A DNA stretch of 64,000 nucleotides from Carex sylvatica (lineage: Eukaryota > Streptophyta > Magnoliopsida > Poales > Cyperaceae), in assembly GCA_964058845.1 (NCBI GenBank), contig CAXKVR010000140.1, forward strand, positions 372,001-436,000, in the 5' to 3' direction. The position numbers and the translations under genes were made by a program. Shown here piece after piece: positions 34,973-46,847 of the stretch (the first letter of the stretch is position 1; the number at the start of each line of letters is the position of its first letter). Below the pieces are notes generated by a model. It did not search any database. It worked only from the letters and a program-made list of their open reading frames with translations, and was not told the DNA's origin.

Positions 34973-36071
34973 ATAGATAGTGTCGGTATAAATTTCTAAC
35001 CTCTTTTAATCTTTATGGTTATTTTTTAAACTATAAATTTCTAAACATTTCAATTAGTTTTTAAATTATTTATTTTAAAGAAGAATTACTAACAAAAAAA
35101 AAGTTATAACTCCGCCTATGTTATTTTACATAGCCGGTCCCAAGCCCAGAATTAAGGAGGAGGGTAACTTTTATTTTTTTAATATATTATTTTAAAATAA
35201 TTCATAATTATTTTTAAAGTAATTGATTTAAGAAAGTTTTATTTTTATTTTATTCTTTTAAAGTTTCTTATTTAATTATATTTTTGATTTATATTTTATT
35301 TAACCTATTAAAAATAAATGAACGTTTAGAAAATATATTATAGATATAAATAAATTATGAAACTATATAATTAGAATGAAAATTTAAAAATAAAATAAAA
35401 TGATTCGTGTAAAGAAATAAATAAATACATTTGTATTTAGCCGAATAAATATACAAATTTTTGCATGAATAATTTATATATATAAGTTACAAATTTTATT
35501 TATTTATATACACTATTTGATATTGAACTATTTTGATTTTAAAAGTCGAATTATAAACACGTAATAGTATTCGTACAACACCGTAAAAAAAAACAGAAAA
35601 AAAACAGAGGAACAAAAAAACCCGAACCGGACCGGTCCCTACCCGGACCGCCCTGCCCGTCAAGAGTACCACGGGCACGGATTTTGAAAAAAATACCCGT
35701 GATACCCGGCCCGTAGTACCCGTATACCTGTGATACCCGTAACCGACCCTTACCCGTGCCCGACCCCAGGTATACCCGGACTGCCTGGCCCGTACCCGTT
35801 AGCAAACCACTATCTGCTGCACCTTTTTTTTTTTTTTTTTTTTTTTACCAAATTGACCGTAGGTCATGTACACTATCAATTTTTAACAATAATATACAGA
35901 AAAAAAAGGAAGTGCCAGCTGTTTGCCAAAAGTTCTCTCATTTCAACATTAAAAAAAAAAAAATGGTTAGCTGTCGCCACTTGAATAGAGCTAGATTAGA
36001 GTAGATTACTGACATCAGTGCGGATGACGATGTAATAATGATATCAGCGTACCAAATTTTAAACTATCGCC

Positions 36072-36078
36072 TATATAG
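36072..36078 (+). promoter_or_regulatory. TATA box of the oxygenase gene
   Basis: TATATAG lies about 135 bp before the ATG. Between them a 26-bp leader sequence (AATTGAGTGCAAAGCAATTT plus GA) is tandemly duplicated at about 36100-36147; the truncated copy has it once. The promoter lies only about 260 bp from the end of the hAT element, so hAT sequence may influence its expression. Confidence 0.55.
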
Positions 36079-36209
36079 ACACATGAAGCAGAAATTTGAA
36101 TTGAGTGCAAAGCAATTTTGAATTGAGTGCAAAGCAATTTTGAATGTTTGAACCTTAACCCATTAGTCAAACCATTTTTGATACCGAGACAATTAAGTTT
36201 TGTATTGCC

Positions 36210-37849
36210 ATGGCACCGGGAGCACCGAAGGTCCTATTAAGCGACATTGTTTCTCATGATTCAAACAAAGTTCCCTCTAACTACATTAGATCAGCCAGTG
36301 ATCGACCTGATCTATGGAATGTGGTTGACTCATCATTGCAATCAATTCCTGTTATTGACATGAGAGGGCTAGGTGGTTCAAATCACCGGCAAATTATCAG
36401 TCAATTGGGCTCAGCTTGCAAGACTGATGGTTTCTTCATGGTAAATGACTTATATATTTTTTTTCTCATTTGATGATCGATGCAATTTTTTTTTTTTCTC
36501 ATTTGAGTACTTATGATTTCATTTCCTAGTCTCAAATTCAATATTTGGTATCTGGTTTTGTGATAGTATATATGTAAGTTTGTAGTATATATGGGGTCAA
36601 ATGTAAATGGGGTAGTCAAATTTGAATGAAGATCAATTATATAAAATTTTAATAATGTGCATAAGAAATTAATTTTATAATACTCATACACTTTATTGTA
36701 AACTATATAAAAAATTATATATAGTTATAATTTTTTAAAATAAATGAGGTCAATTGACTTTTATTCACTTAATATGGATTCGCCTAGTAATTCACTTACT
36801 AGTTTAATTAACTGAACATTTTATTAATTCTTTTTTTTATTTTCTTAAAGATAATAAACCATGGTATTCCGAAAGAAGTAGTTGAAGGAATGTTAAGAGT
36901 TGGTAGAATTTTCTTTCATTTGCCGGAGTTCGAGAGGATGAAAATGTACTCTGACGATCCGACAAAAGCAAACAGGCTATCGACGAGTTTCAATGTGCGT
37001 ACCGAGAAAGTCAGCAATTGGAGAGATTTTCTAAGGCTCCATTGCTACCCTCTTGAAAAATTCATATATGAATGGCCTTGTAATCCCTCTGATTTCAGGT
37101 ATACATAAGTTAAATAAATAAACTTTAATATGTTGGAAACAAGACAGATAATAATTTACAATTTGCTGGTACACAGGCAAGTTGTAGGGGAATATTCAAA
37201 GCATGCAAGAGAACTTGCACTGAAGCTACTGGAAGCAATATCCGAGAGCCTCGGGTTGGATAAACGACACATGGTAAAGGCAATGGGAAAACAAGCGCAA
37301 CACATGGCAATTAACTACTATCCACCATGCCCGCAGCCGGAACTAACTTATGGGCTTCCCGGTCACAAGGATCCGAACGCCATCACGATATTACTCCAAG
37401 ATTGTATTTCAGGATTGCAAGTAATGCGTGATGGGAAATGGGTTGCTGTCGCCCCAGTAGAGGATGCTTTGATCATTAACATTGGTGACCAAATGCAGGT
37501 ACCAAACTCTTAATTGATCATCCAGGGCGCGAGTAAGTTTTAATGAAAGCATGTTGACAAGCCTAATTATTTTTGAATTACTTTTCAGGCGCTTAGCAAT
37601 GACCGGTACAAGAGTGTGCTTCATCGGGTGATAGTTAACAACAAAAGCGAGAGGATATCAGTTCCAACTTTTTACAGCCCTTCGCCTGATGCTGTTATAG
37701 AACCAGCAAAGGGACTTTTGGATGGAGATCATCCTCCTGTTTATCGGAGCTTCACGTACCAGCAGTACTTCGATGCCTTTTGGAACCAAGGTCTCAAATC
37801 AGCAAGTTGCCTTGACTTGTTTAAAAATGAATCAAATCAAAGTTCATGA
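36210..37849 (+). CDS. 2-oxoglutarate/Fe(II)-dependent oxygenase, DMR6-like
   Basis: Four exons (36210-36440, 36851-37098, 37177-37498, 37589-37849) with GT-AG introns join without stops into 353 residues, a normal length. The N-terminal DIOX_N part has IPVIDMRGLGG and GFFM/IINHGIP. The catalytic jelly roll has NYYPPCPQPELTYGLPGHKD. Fe(II) ligands are H223, D225 and H279; the 2-oxoglutarate-binding R-x-S is R289/S291. The sequence is closest in motif pattern to the DMR6/DLO group, whose known members hydroxylate salicylic acid or flavonoids in the cytosol; the substrate here cannot be told. The ATG at 36210 has a plant-like context (GCCATGGC). A truncated copy lies at 14625-15454. It is the only intact host-type gene in the window. 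Confidence 0.93.
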
Positions 37850-38183
37850 AATGGAATTTCATTGCAATTTAGAAGCTCACTATGTTATTCTCTATATAAA
37901 ATACAGTAATTGGATTATTTTATCGAGTAGAACTAGGGTGTTCTTACAATACTAGAATTCGATTTTATTGCATGCCTCGAAAAGTGACTTGTTGCAAGCG
38001 CCTAGCCTTGCAACAAGTCCGAAAAGACTTGTTGCATGCGCTTACCCTTGCAACTGCTTTCCTTACAACTACTAAGTATTTGCAAGGACACCCTTACAAC
38101 AACTATTTTCTGACTTGTTGCAAGCGCCTAGTTTTGCAATCACTACTCATGATAATACTTTCCTAGTTGATCCCATTTCTAGT
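37850..38183. other. Oxygenase 3' flank with MITE end and TTGCAAG-rich DNA
   Basis: GAGTAGAACTAGGGTGTTCT at 37924-37943 equals the terminus of fold-back MITE F3, but no complementary end follows nearby. From 37980 the motif ACTTGTTGCAAGCGCCTAG and its variants recur in both orientations, forming short palindromes such as CTTGTTGCAAG and CTTGCAACAAG. This could be the subterminal region of a CACTA element whose protein remnants lie further right, but no CACTA terminus is certain. Confidence 0.45.
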
Positions 38184-38400
38184 ATTTGCAAGGGGAGACA
38201 GCGTGGGTCCCAGCTGGTTATTTGCAAGGGCATAGAACGGGGTCCCACCTGACTATTTGCAAGGCTAACACTCGTGGATCCCACCTGACTATATGCAAGG
38301 CTAACACATGTTGGTCCCACCTGACTATTTGCATGGCTAACATATGTTGGTCCCACCTGACTATTTGCAAGGCAAGGGAACGTGGGTTCCACCTGACTAT
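38184..38400 (+). repeat. 36-bp minisatellite, about six units
   Basis: Unit ATTTGCAAGGCTAACAC then GTGGTCCCACCTGACT repeats at exactly 36 bp, with six recognisable units. Because 36 is a multiple of three, open frames on both strands encode 12-residue repeats and are artefacts. Confidence 0.9.
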
Positions 38401-38894
38401 TAGAATGGAAAGATGATCAGCTTATTACATTGGTAGTTATTTGCAAGGTTATGATTTACATTATTTTGCATGCACTGTAGTTTCTACTATTTACGTGGAT
38501 GTCCAAAGTATATAATAGCTGAAAATAGCTGCAAATCAGCATGCTCCAATTCAACAATCCTCCATCCCTGTACCAATCTGGTACCAGCCCAGTACTGTTT
38601 TATAATTTCTACTTTTCCATTCATCAATATTTACATAAAACACATCGTAAAATAAGTAGTAAGCAACTAATAAGCATTGACCAACATAGTATCGTCATGT
38701 TACATTGTACCAAAATATTAAAAGCAGTAAAACAACATCGCTAAATGAAAGAGTTAATTTCTAAATAAATCCAATATGCCCACCTGTCAAGCATTAACAA
38801 AATAAATCCACCTCATTGAGTTACCAAAATATACCCAGACTATAACCAAAATTAGGTACACACAAAATTCACAACCCCACTAGACCACCCTAGT

Positions 38895-39739
38895 TCATGT
38901 CGAAGGCTGATTTGCCCACCAATTGACCATTGCGACATCATTACCTGCAATTTCTTGTTCATTTTTAGAAGTCAGCAATGCTTGGAAAGCCATGTTAAAC
39001 CCTTCTTGATTTGGTACCAAAGAACCAACCACATCCTATGTATAACAAATTGTAATGTTAGAACATGCATGTAAAAATATGAAAATATTTATATAGCTTA
39101 GTTATGCTGAAAATTACATATTATTGATAATATAAATACTATTACCCATTGATGTTGTTCACCTACACTTACGTCCGACCATGATGCTGGTTTTGGTACT
39201 TAAGTGTGTAATTATCATTTGCATGTTACATATTACCATTAACTTGATACTTAATGGTACTATTACTAACTAATGTGGTACCCATTAGTGTGGATCATCT
39301 AATGCCTTCCATTGTACACTTAAGTTAGAAGCACATTTCGTAAGAATTCAGGAATTAAACAGAAATTGTAAAAGTACTTACCTGATTGGATTCCATTTGC
39401 AGAATTGAATGTACTTCTAGAGATGGTTGAGAGGTTGGATCTTGAACCTAAGCATTATATTTCAAAAGTTAGCATGTATTGGTTAACACAATGAATGATA
39501 TTCAACAATCTAACTATTAAAACATAAAATATTAGTCTTCAGAAAATTTGGTTCAACTGGTCAAATATGGTAGCATCGAATTTGCTTAAACTAACCTAAA
39601 ATTTGCTTAAACTAACTTGTGAAGGAGGCTATTGTATTCCAACCATTTTGAACAATTGGGAGAACAATAACTAATTTTTTGCTCGATCTCTCATCCTCTC
39701 GGCATGATCCTCGGTGATACGGCGATCACGTTCTTGCAT
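38895..39739 (-). pseudogene. Transposase_24 (PF03004)-like gene, 3' part
   Basis: This is the downstream half of the gene cut by the Ty3/gypsy element. From the insertion point the frame reads IMQERDRRITEDHAERMRDR (39739 leftward), a coiled-coil-like charged stretch typical of this family's C-terminus, then a stop. Further exon-like blocks have good splice signals: 39382-39447 (VQDPTSQPSLEVHS..) and 38895-39035 (ending NDVAMVNWWANQPST and a stop). Family members accompany plant CACTA (En/Spm) elements. The remaining sequence from 38401 to 38894 shows no recognisable feature. Confidence 0.6.
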
Positions 39740-39744
39740 GATGG

Positions 39745-42064
39745 TGTCACACCCCGGAACCAGGGGGCGCGACAGTTACGCCGTGAATATATATTTTCTA
39801 TATACTCACGAGGCAAGAACGATGAGATGATTTATATTCATCCCAACTTTAACCAAAAATGCTTTAAACATTCAGACACGCAGTTAATTGAAATCAGATA
39901 ATTAAAACACATCCTACTTACAACACCTCCTACTTACAACACCTCCTACTTAACGAATTAAACATTTACACTACTTAATTAAAATCAATTTTACAAAGTC
40001 TGGTTCAAAGGTTATACACAACAAAATATGATCCGAGTACTTAACCAGTACAAAATGGATCATTAACTGAGGCATATCTATACCTATTCTTTCTTCTCCT
40101 CGCCGCACGATCTCGAAATCCTATTCCTTCTTTCCTGAAAAACCCACGAAGGGAAAAGGGGTGAGAAACTTATTCGCAGTTTCTCAGTGCAGAATTTAAA
40201 TAGGGCTACTGGATTTGTAAGAAATCCATTATCAGAATTAAATTGATTCATTAGTATACTATTCAGTTATTTATTCGCTAATCATGAAATGCAATTACTT
40301 AAAAAGGGAATTCAAGCGAGCTTCTACTATTATCACATTCGGAGAAAATCAAAACGGAATTATTCAGGATGTTTGGACCTAAATGCAAACTCTCTAAGTC
40401 AGGTTGGAAAGATAGAAATCAGTTATCTATCTTTGTCGGCTTAACCGTTCTATTGGTTCTGGTTTATAATTAAACATGCATATCAATCAGAATTTCACGG
40501 ATAGCAATAAAGTAATTCGATCAGAAACAAAGATTATCAATACAGTAACAGTTTCACATCAATCACTATACCGCAGTTCAGTATTCCAACAATCACAATA
40601 ATATATGTAATAACAGTATCTCCTACCCAACCGGTACTGGGTTCAGTGGGGTCATTCCCCAAATGCGCATATGGTTCCTGAGGCAAAGTCTAGCGTCGAC
40701 TCTAGACTTTGCAATAACTATGATATAATATAACAATATCAATTCAGTACTGTGGTTTCATTCCATTATCAGAATCAAATGAACAGTAAAATCGGTAAAA
40801 CCATACCAATATGCTAGATCATCCTAAATATAGCAATTCCGATATATCATTTACTTAACTATGCAATAATGCTATGATGCATGCAATTAGAAATTCAACA
40901 TGCCATTTATACGTAACTATTTAATTCTTAAAAATAAATCCCAAAACAGATCCCGTGAACCCCCGCACCTGATCACGTAAGATGCGTAGAGAATCAGCTA
41001 TCACTAGATTCCGAACTTCCGACGATTTCGCTGAATCGTACTCGATAGGGTCTATGCCTATGTTAATAAAGCATAGATGAATTAATAAAAGAAATTCAAT
41101 CGATTTAAATACAAGTCAAGTCGATTATCGAGTCATAATGTTTCAAATCAAATTCGAATTCGAAATTTCACCAAAAATCTAACAAATCACTTGAATTAGG
41201 GTTTCCAAGAGAAAAGGAAGACAAATCATATCAATTATCACAAATTAACAACTAATCGAGCTAGAACTCGATTACTGAAACCCTAATTCGAATTTCAACC
41301 GAAATCACGACAAATCGAATAATTTAGGATTTTCAAGGAATTGCAAAAGAGAAAGAAATACCAAATTGAAGCTTTAGAATCGATCAAGGATCGTCAATTC
41401 AGCTCGAATCTCGATTTCCCGATCAGTTCGATCAGTTTCCGCGCTTAAATTTTCTCTCTCTCTCTCTTTCTCTTTTTCTTTCGGCTAACCTAACTCTCTC
41501 TTTTTATTTCCGTGGAAAATGAAAGAAGAAGGAGGATTTTAATTAATAATTGAAATTTTGCAAATAAGTCCCTCAAAAATAACAAAATTACATCTCAGTG
41601 CGGATCATTCATCCGCACTGCGGATCCTCTCCATCCGCACTGCGGTCTCTCCAGCCGTACTGCGGATCACCCAGTCGCATTCACTGCGCAGAAAAAAAAG
41701 TCCGAGCCTAGTGCGGACGCACTGAGGCCAGTGCGGATGCTCCCATCCGCATTCAGTACTTAGCAAAATTTTCAGAAGAGTACAGAACTCACCCGCAGTG
41801 CGTGTGCCCATCCGCACCACCATCCGCACCCAGAGAAATTACAGCCGTTTATTAAGGAACTTGTCCCAGTGCGGGTGAAGCCACCCGCAGTGCGGGTCAT
41901 CCATCCGCACTGGACCATTTTTCTATATTATAATTCAATTTTCGACGCCTTAACTCAATCAGTCAGTATAAAAATATTTCCAAGCATTAGACCTTTAACT
42001 TTTAAAACTATATTTAATTTAATCTTTTGAAATCTTATTATTTTAAAAGTTCCACTACGTTACA
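39745..42064 (-). repeat. 3' LTR of the Ty3/gypsy element
   Basis: 2320 bp, in element orientation TGTAACG...GTGTGACA. The U3-proximal part (plus-strand 41590-41920) is packed with CAGTGCGGAT/ATCCGCACTG palindromes. A CT-rich tract lies at 41450-41500. It carries no gene; the ORF at 41605-41829 is an artefact of the palindromes. Confidence 0.96.
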
Positions 42065-42077
42065 TTTCTCCCTCACT
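42065..42077 (-). other. Polypurine tract
   Basis: In element orientation AGTGAGGGAGAAA directly precedes the TGTAACG start of the 3' LTR. It is the expected primer site for plus-strand DNA synthesis. Confidence 0.85.
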
Positions 42078-42107
42078 TAAAAATAAAGTTCAATCCTTTG
42101 AACTTAA

Positions 42108-45100
42108 CTACGTACCTGAACTGTCGAATAACTCAGGATATTGCTCGCGAATTTTCGTTTCGAGTTCCCATGTTGCCTCTTTTTTCGAGTGTCTTCCCCA
42201 TTGTACTAAAACAAGTCTAATCGTTCGATTTCTTAACCTTTGCTCTTTTCTATCAAGTATTCGCATTGGTTCTTCTTTATAGGCCAAATTCTCATTAAGG
42301 TATAAGTCAGAATGATCGATGCAGTGAGAAGGATCTCGTACATATTTTCGGAGTTGTGACACATGAAACACCGGGTGTACCCGGTCCAAGGCTGGAGGCA
42401 ATGCAAGCTCGTAAGCTACAAGTCCTACTCGGTTCAGAATCTGAAAGGGACCGATATACCGTGGACTTAGCTTACCCGATACTCCAAACCGATGTACTCC
42501 TCTAACCGGAGATACTCGGAGCCACACATGATCACCTTCTTGAAACTCTAACGGTCTTCGATGTATATCAGCATATCTCTTTTGTCGATCTTGAGCTGAT
42601 TTGAGTCGGCTCAAGATAACCTGTGTCTTCTCTGCTGCTTCTTGTATCAATTCTGGTCCTGTGGACGGATGAGTACCCGCCGGACCCCACCACAACGGTG
42701 TACGACAAATCTCTCCAGTAAGCGCTTCTAATGGTGGCATCCCGATACTTGAGTGATAACTGTTGTTGTATGCAAATTCAACCAAATGCAAATGGTCGAG
42801 CCAAGATCCTCGAAAGCTCAAAGCACACGCTCGAAGCATGTCTTCCAATGTCTGGATTGTTCTTTCTGACTGTCCATCAGTCTGCGGATGATGTGCGGTG
42901 CTGAACCTCAGCTTCGTACCCATATTCTCTTGGAAACTTTCCCAAAAATGCGAAGTGAACCTGGTATCTCGATCAGATATAATTTCTCTTGGACATCCAT
43001 GATATTTAACGAAAAATTTCAGAAACAAGTTGGCTAACGTTCGACCCGATGTATCAGGTCCGAGTGGAATAAAGTGTGCCACCTTCGTCAATGTATCCAC
43101 AATAACCCATATGGTATCATGTCGGCCCACTGTCCTCGGAAAACCAGATACGAAATCCATTGCAATAACTTCAAACTTACCTCTCTTCTTATTCAGCGGT
43201 TGAAGTAACCCAGCTGCCTTTCGTCGATCAGCCTTTACTTGCTGACAGACTTGACATTTCTCAACGTACCTTGTCACATCCCTTTTCATGTTCGGCCACC
43301 AGAAATATCGCTTCAGAGTTTGATACATTTTAACTTCGCCGGGATGGATCGTGTATCCCGAATCATGTGCTTCGGATAGAACTAGGGTCTTCAAGTCGGA
43401 ATCTTCAGGAATGCATATGCGGTTGCCAAACCGCAAGATACCCTCGTCATCAAGTCTAAATGGAGTGTCTCGGTCCGATTCTACATGTTCTCGAAATTTC
43501 TGACACTTCTGATCTTCGTGCTGCGCTACCCGTATACGGTCATGTAACTCCGGTCTCACCTCAATAGCAGCAGAAATAATGGACATACCAGCCGATTTAC
43601 TCATACCCGCTTCTACCTCGAGTAAGCGAGTTGCAACTGACTTTGCCAATTCGTGCGATGCTCCAACATGTAAATTCATCCTTCTCATTTCTTCAATCAA
43701 CTGCACTTCACTTGAAATCACGCTTGCCAGGTTAACCTGATTCTTCCTACTCAACGCATCTGCTACCGCATTAGCTTTGCCTGCATGATACTGAATATCG
43801 AGATCGTAATCCTTCATTAACTCCAGCCACCTTCGTTGTCTCAAGTTCAGTTCCTTCTGAGTAAAGACATACTTTAAGCTTTTATGATCCGTGAAAATCT
43901 GGCACTTCACACCATACAAGTAATGCCGCCAAATTTTGAGTGCAAAGATCACTGCTGCTAGCTCCAAATCATGAGTCGGATAGTTCTGTTCATGTGGCCG
44001 TAATTGTCGAGAAGCGTAGGCAATAACTTGCTCACCTTGCATCAAAACGCAACCCAAACCCGTACGGGATGCATCTGTAAACACCGTGTAGTCCTTTCCA
44101 GTTATTGGCATTGTAAGAATCGGGGCTGACACTAGCCGACTCTTTAACTCCTCAAAACTTCTTTCTTGTTTTTCACCCCAATCGAACTTAACACCTTTAT
44201 GTAGCAACTCCGTAAGAGGGCGGGCTAATTGTGAGAATCCAGCTACAAACCTTCGATAGTACCCAGCTAAGCCGAGAAAGCTACGGATCTCTGTAACAGT
44301 TGTTGGTCTCTTCCATTCAGTTACCGCTCGGATCTTCTCAGGATCTACCGCCAAGCCTTCACCCGAAACTATATGGCCCAAAAATGCCACCTTGTCCATC
44401 CAGAATTCGCACTTCGAAAGTTTGGCATAAAGCCGATGATCTCGTAGTCTTTGTAACACCACTTTAAGATGTGTCGCATGCTCCTCATATGAACGCGAAT
44501 AGATCAGTATATCATCGATGAAGACCACCACACTGGAATCCAACAAATCTCTAAACACACGCTGCATGAGATCCATAAAAGCTGCCGGTGCATTTGTCAA
44601 TCCGAATGGCATGACTAGGTATTCATAGTGCCCGTACCTAGTACGGAAAGCCGTCTTCTCCACGTCACTTGGATATATACGCAACTGGTGATAACCCGTT
44701 CTTAAATCGATCTTGGAATAGACCGACGATCCTTGTAGCTGATCAAAAAGATCATCAATCCTAGGCAATGGATACTTGTTCTTCACAGTCACCTTATTCA
44801 ACTCCCGGTAATCTATGCACAACCGCAGAGTTCCATCCTTCTTTCTTACAAACAACACTGGTGCGCCCCATGGAGAAGTACTTGGTCGAATAAAGCCTTT
44901 CTCCAACATTTCTTCTAGTTGCACCTTCAATTCTTTTAGCTCAGCCGGAGCCATCCGATAAGGAGCCTTCGAAATCGGAATTGTGCCAGGTATCAAATTA
45001 ATGTTGAACTCAATTTCTCGCTCCGGGGGTAATCCTGAAATCTCATCAGGAAAGACATCAACGTATTCCGAAACAATCGGAATGTTAGATATTTCTGGAA

Positions 45101-46679
45101 TTTCAGTAGCAGTACTCATAACCCTCACTAAATATGCTGTACACCCCGACTCAATTAAGTGCCTTGTCTCTATTGCTGAAATATACGGTACCACCTCTTT
45201 TAATCCTCTACACTTTAATGCACATGTAGCACCACTTGACAATGCGAACTGAACGGTACGGCTCAAACAATCAATCGTAGCTAGGTGTTGAGTTAACCAA
45301 TCCAAACCCAACAATGCATCATACTCAGAAATGTCCATGACCAACATTTCGGCTAGAAAATCCCTTCCATCTACTCTCACTTTCAGGTTTCGGCATGTCC
45401 TCGCAATTTGGGTAGTTGAACCGAGAGGGGTATGAACATTCAATACTCTCCCACTCGACTCCGTTAACCATCCACACTTCTCCACTAACGTACTAGATAT
45501 GATCGAATTGCTACAACCCGTATCAATCAACACATATGCAAGATGTCCCGAAATAGAAATAGTACCTGCTAGCAAATCAGTCTGAGTAGAAATAGGAATC
45601 AACTCGTCTCCTGCATTCGGTAGCTCTATTGCCTCTACCGCGTGAACACTGGCTCGTCCTCCTGCCCGGCCTTCCCTCAACTGTGGTGTAGGGCCCCGAC
45701 CTCGTAGCGAAGGTATGCCTCCACGTCCTCGCCCCTGGGGACCTCTATAACCACCACTGCCACTGCTCCCGGGTGTACCCGAAAAAGTATTTGGGCAATC
45801 CTTGATCCAATGATTCTTGCTGCCACAGCGAAGACAAGTCTGATTGAGGCGGCGACACTCAGATTCGGTATGTGGCTTCATACAAATACGACACCAGGGT
45901 CCAGTAGCTCCCGGGGTAAACTGAGGTACTGCTATCGGTCCTGTAGGGTATCTAGGGGCTTGAGGTCTAACCCCCGATCCACTCGCTTGCCTCCTTTGAT
46001 CAAATTTAGGCTTCACATTTCTGGAGAGGGTTTGTTGCGCACTTCTCTTGAGATATACCTCTGTCTGCTCCGCACATCTCATAAGAGCTGGAACCCCTGC
46101 AGCTGTGGAATGATGTATGGCTAGTGCAATATTCGGGTCCAACCCGTCCAAATACTGCCTCCGGTATCTATCAAGATCCCTTTTCACATCTGGAGCATAG
46201 CGGGATAGATCAAAGAACAAACGGTTGTACTCCTCTACCGACCTTTCATTCTGTCTTAAGTTCAGGAATTGGCTTCTCAAAGCCTCCCGATGTAAATCAC
46301 TCAAGAACTGCTCCCCAAACTTCTGTTCAAACCATTCCCAAGTAATCTCTCCTTCGCCCCCTTCAAACTCCATTTTAACTCCCTCCCACCAATGCCTACC
46401 AGACTTTTCAAGCAATTGTGCGGCCAACTCTACTTTGTTCACCTCTGGCACCCGGCATAGGGTGAACTTTGCTTTCAGACTCACCATCCATTCTTCCGCA
46501 GCCGGATATCCCCCCGACCCATCAAACCGAGGGGGTGTCAAACGCATAAACGCTTCATATAATTGTCGGAATTCCTCCCCATTTGCTCCAGCCACAGGAG
46601 CTGGTCCGCGTTCCAGATTTTCCGCTCTACGACCTCTTTCATAGGCCGCAATTAACATTTCTCCGAGATCTCTCTCCAT
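42108..46679 (-). CDS. Gag-Pol polyprotein with chromodomain, 1523 aa
   Basis: One uninterrupted frame from ATG at 46679. Approximate residue positions: Retrotrans_gag 60-200; zinc knuckle [14 protein letters not shown] near 285; protease VLIDTGCSN near 384; reverse transcriptase with the [12 protein letters not shown] block and FIDDILIYS near 718; RNase [13 protein letters not shown] near 868 and the [10 protein letters not shown] helix; integrase zinc-binding H..H..C..C near 1105-1141, catalytic D near 1173 and 1235 and E near 1271; chromodomain ([11 protein letters not shown]...VQWG...ATWE) 1470-1515. Order PR-RT-RH-INT is that of Ty3/gypsy and the chromodomain places it in chromoviruses. 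All catalytic residues are present, so the element may be competent. Chromodomains guide integration toward particular chromatin. Confidence 0.97.
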   Translation of the reverse strand: MERDLGEMLIAAYERGRRAENLERGPAPVAGANGEEFRQLYEAFMRLTPPRFDGSGGYPAAEEWMVSLKAKFTLCRVPEVNKVELAAQLLEKSGRHWWEGVKMEFEGGEGEITWEWFEQKFGEQFLSDLHREALRSQFLNLRQNERSVEEYNRLFFDLSRYAPDVKRDLDRYRRQYLDGLDPNIALAIHHSTAAGVPALMRCAEQTEVYLKRSAQQTLSRNVKPKFDQRRQASGSGVRPQAPRYPTGPIAVPQFTPGATGPWCRICMKPHTESECRRLNQTCLRCGSKNHWIKDCPNTFSGTPGSSGSGGYRGPQGRGRGGIPSLRGRGPTPQLREGRAGGRASVHAVEAIELPNAGDELIPISTQTDLLAGTISISGHLAYVLIDTGCSNSIISSTLVEKCGWLTESSGRVLNVHTPLGSTTQIARTCRNLKVRVDGRDFLAEMLVMDISEYDALLGLDWLTQHLATIDCLSRTVQFALSSGATCALKCRGLKEVVPYISAIETRHLIESGCTAYLVRVMSTATEIPEISNIPIVSEYVDVFPDEISGLPPEREIEFNINLIPGTIPISKAPYRMAPAELKELKVQLEEMLEKGFIRPSTSPWGAPVLFVRKKDGTLRLCIDYRELNKVTVKNKYPLPRIDDLFDQLQGSSVYSKIDLRTGYHQLRIYPSDVEKTAFRTRYGHYEYLVMPFGLTNAPAAFMDLMQRVFRDLLDSSVVVFIDDILIYSRSYEEHATHLKVVLQRLRDHRLYAKLSKCEFWMDKVAFLGHIVSGEGLAVDPEKIRAVTEWKRPTTVTEIRSFLGLAGYYRRFVAGFSQLARPLTELLHKGVKFDWGEKQERSFEELKSRLVSAPILTMPITGKDYTVFTDASRTGLGCVLMQGEQVIAYASRQLRPHEQNYPTHDLELAAVIFALKIWRHYLYGVKCQIFTDHKSLKYVFTQKELNLRQRRWLELMKDYDLDIQYHAGKANAVADALSRKNQVNLASVISSEVQLIEEMRRMNLHVGASHELAKSVATRLLEVEAGMSKSAGMSIISAAIEVRPELHDRIRVAQHEDQKCQKFREHVESDRDTPFRLDDEGILRFGNRICIPEDSDLKTLVLSEAHDSGYTIHPGEVKMYQTLKRYFWWPNMKRDVTRYVEKCQVCQQVKADRRKAAGLLQPLNKKRGKFEVIAMDFVSGFPRTVGRHDTIWVIVDTLTKVAHFIPLGPDTSGRTLANLFLKFFVKYHGCPREIISDRDTRFTSHFWESFQENMGTKLRFSTAHHPQTDGQSERTIQTLEDMLRACALSFRGSWLDHLHLVEFAYNNSYHSSIGMPPLEALTGEICRTPLWWGPAGTHPSTGPELIQEAAEKTQVILSRLKSAQDRQKRYADIHRRPLEFQEGDHVWLRVSPVRGVHRFGVSGKLSPRYIGPFQILNRVGLVAYELALPPALDRVHPVFHVSQLRKYVRDPSHCIDHSDLYLNENLAYKEEPMRILDRKEQRLRNRTIRLVLVQWGRHSKKEATWELETKIREQYPELFDSSGT

Positions 46680-46826
46680 TTATCTATTCAATAATTAATA
46701 AGTTAAGATTTCAATTCACGCAGTTGAACGTTACCAATCTAACTCTAGACTTACCCCAATCTAACTCTAGACTTACCCCACTCGCTTATCCTATCATGTC
46801 TGGTTAGGGTTTGAAAACAAACCTTT
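46680..46826 (-). other. Leader between PBS and Gag start
   Basis: A short untranslated leader. The phrase CAATCTAACTCTAGACTTAC is tandemly repeated (46733-46773). Nothing else is visible. Confidence 0.6.
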
Positions 46827-46838
46827 GCTCTGATACCA
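46827..46838 (-). other. Primer binding site (initiator tRNA-Met)
   Basis: In element orientation TGGTATCAGAGC, the standard plant PBS complementary to the 3' end of initiator methionine tRNA. It lies nine bases after the 5' LTR end at 46848. Confidence 0.93.
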
Positions 46839-46847
46839 ACAATTAAC

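Larger units (their letters stand above)
27953..35820 (+). mobile_element. hAT element, copy 2, complete ends and target duplication
   Basis: The element spans 27961-35812. It starts TAGAGGGTTGCAAA and ends with the reverse complement of TAGTGGTTTGCTAA, and is flanked by TCTGTTGC (27953-27960) and TCTGCTGC (35813-35820), a 7-of-8 target duplication. Both ends have TACCCGT/ACGGGTA clusters (28010-28190 and 35630-35800), typical of the clustered subterminal motifs that hAT transposases bind. Inside are a solo LTR (28240-30553), a leader with TATA-like box, tandem repeats and the transposase pseudogene. Without the solo LTR it is about 5.5 kb. Confidence 0.87.

Noticed and set aside
37878..37890. 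CACTATGTTATTC as a CACTA element left terminus
   Set aside because: No matching right terminus or 3-bp duplication in the window; it may simply be oxygenase 3' flank.
38147..38416. Overlapping ORFs on both strands over the 36-bp repeat
   Set aside because: Period divisible by three keeps all frames open; the peptides are pure repeat translations.
44983..46807. Plus-strand ORFs of 73-139 aa
   Set aside because: They lie antisense within the intact Gag-Pol ORF and its leader; shadow frames.
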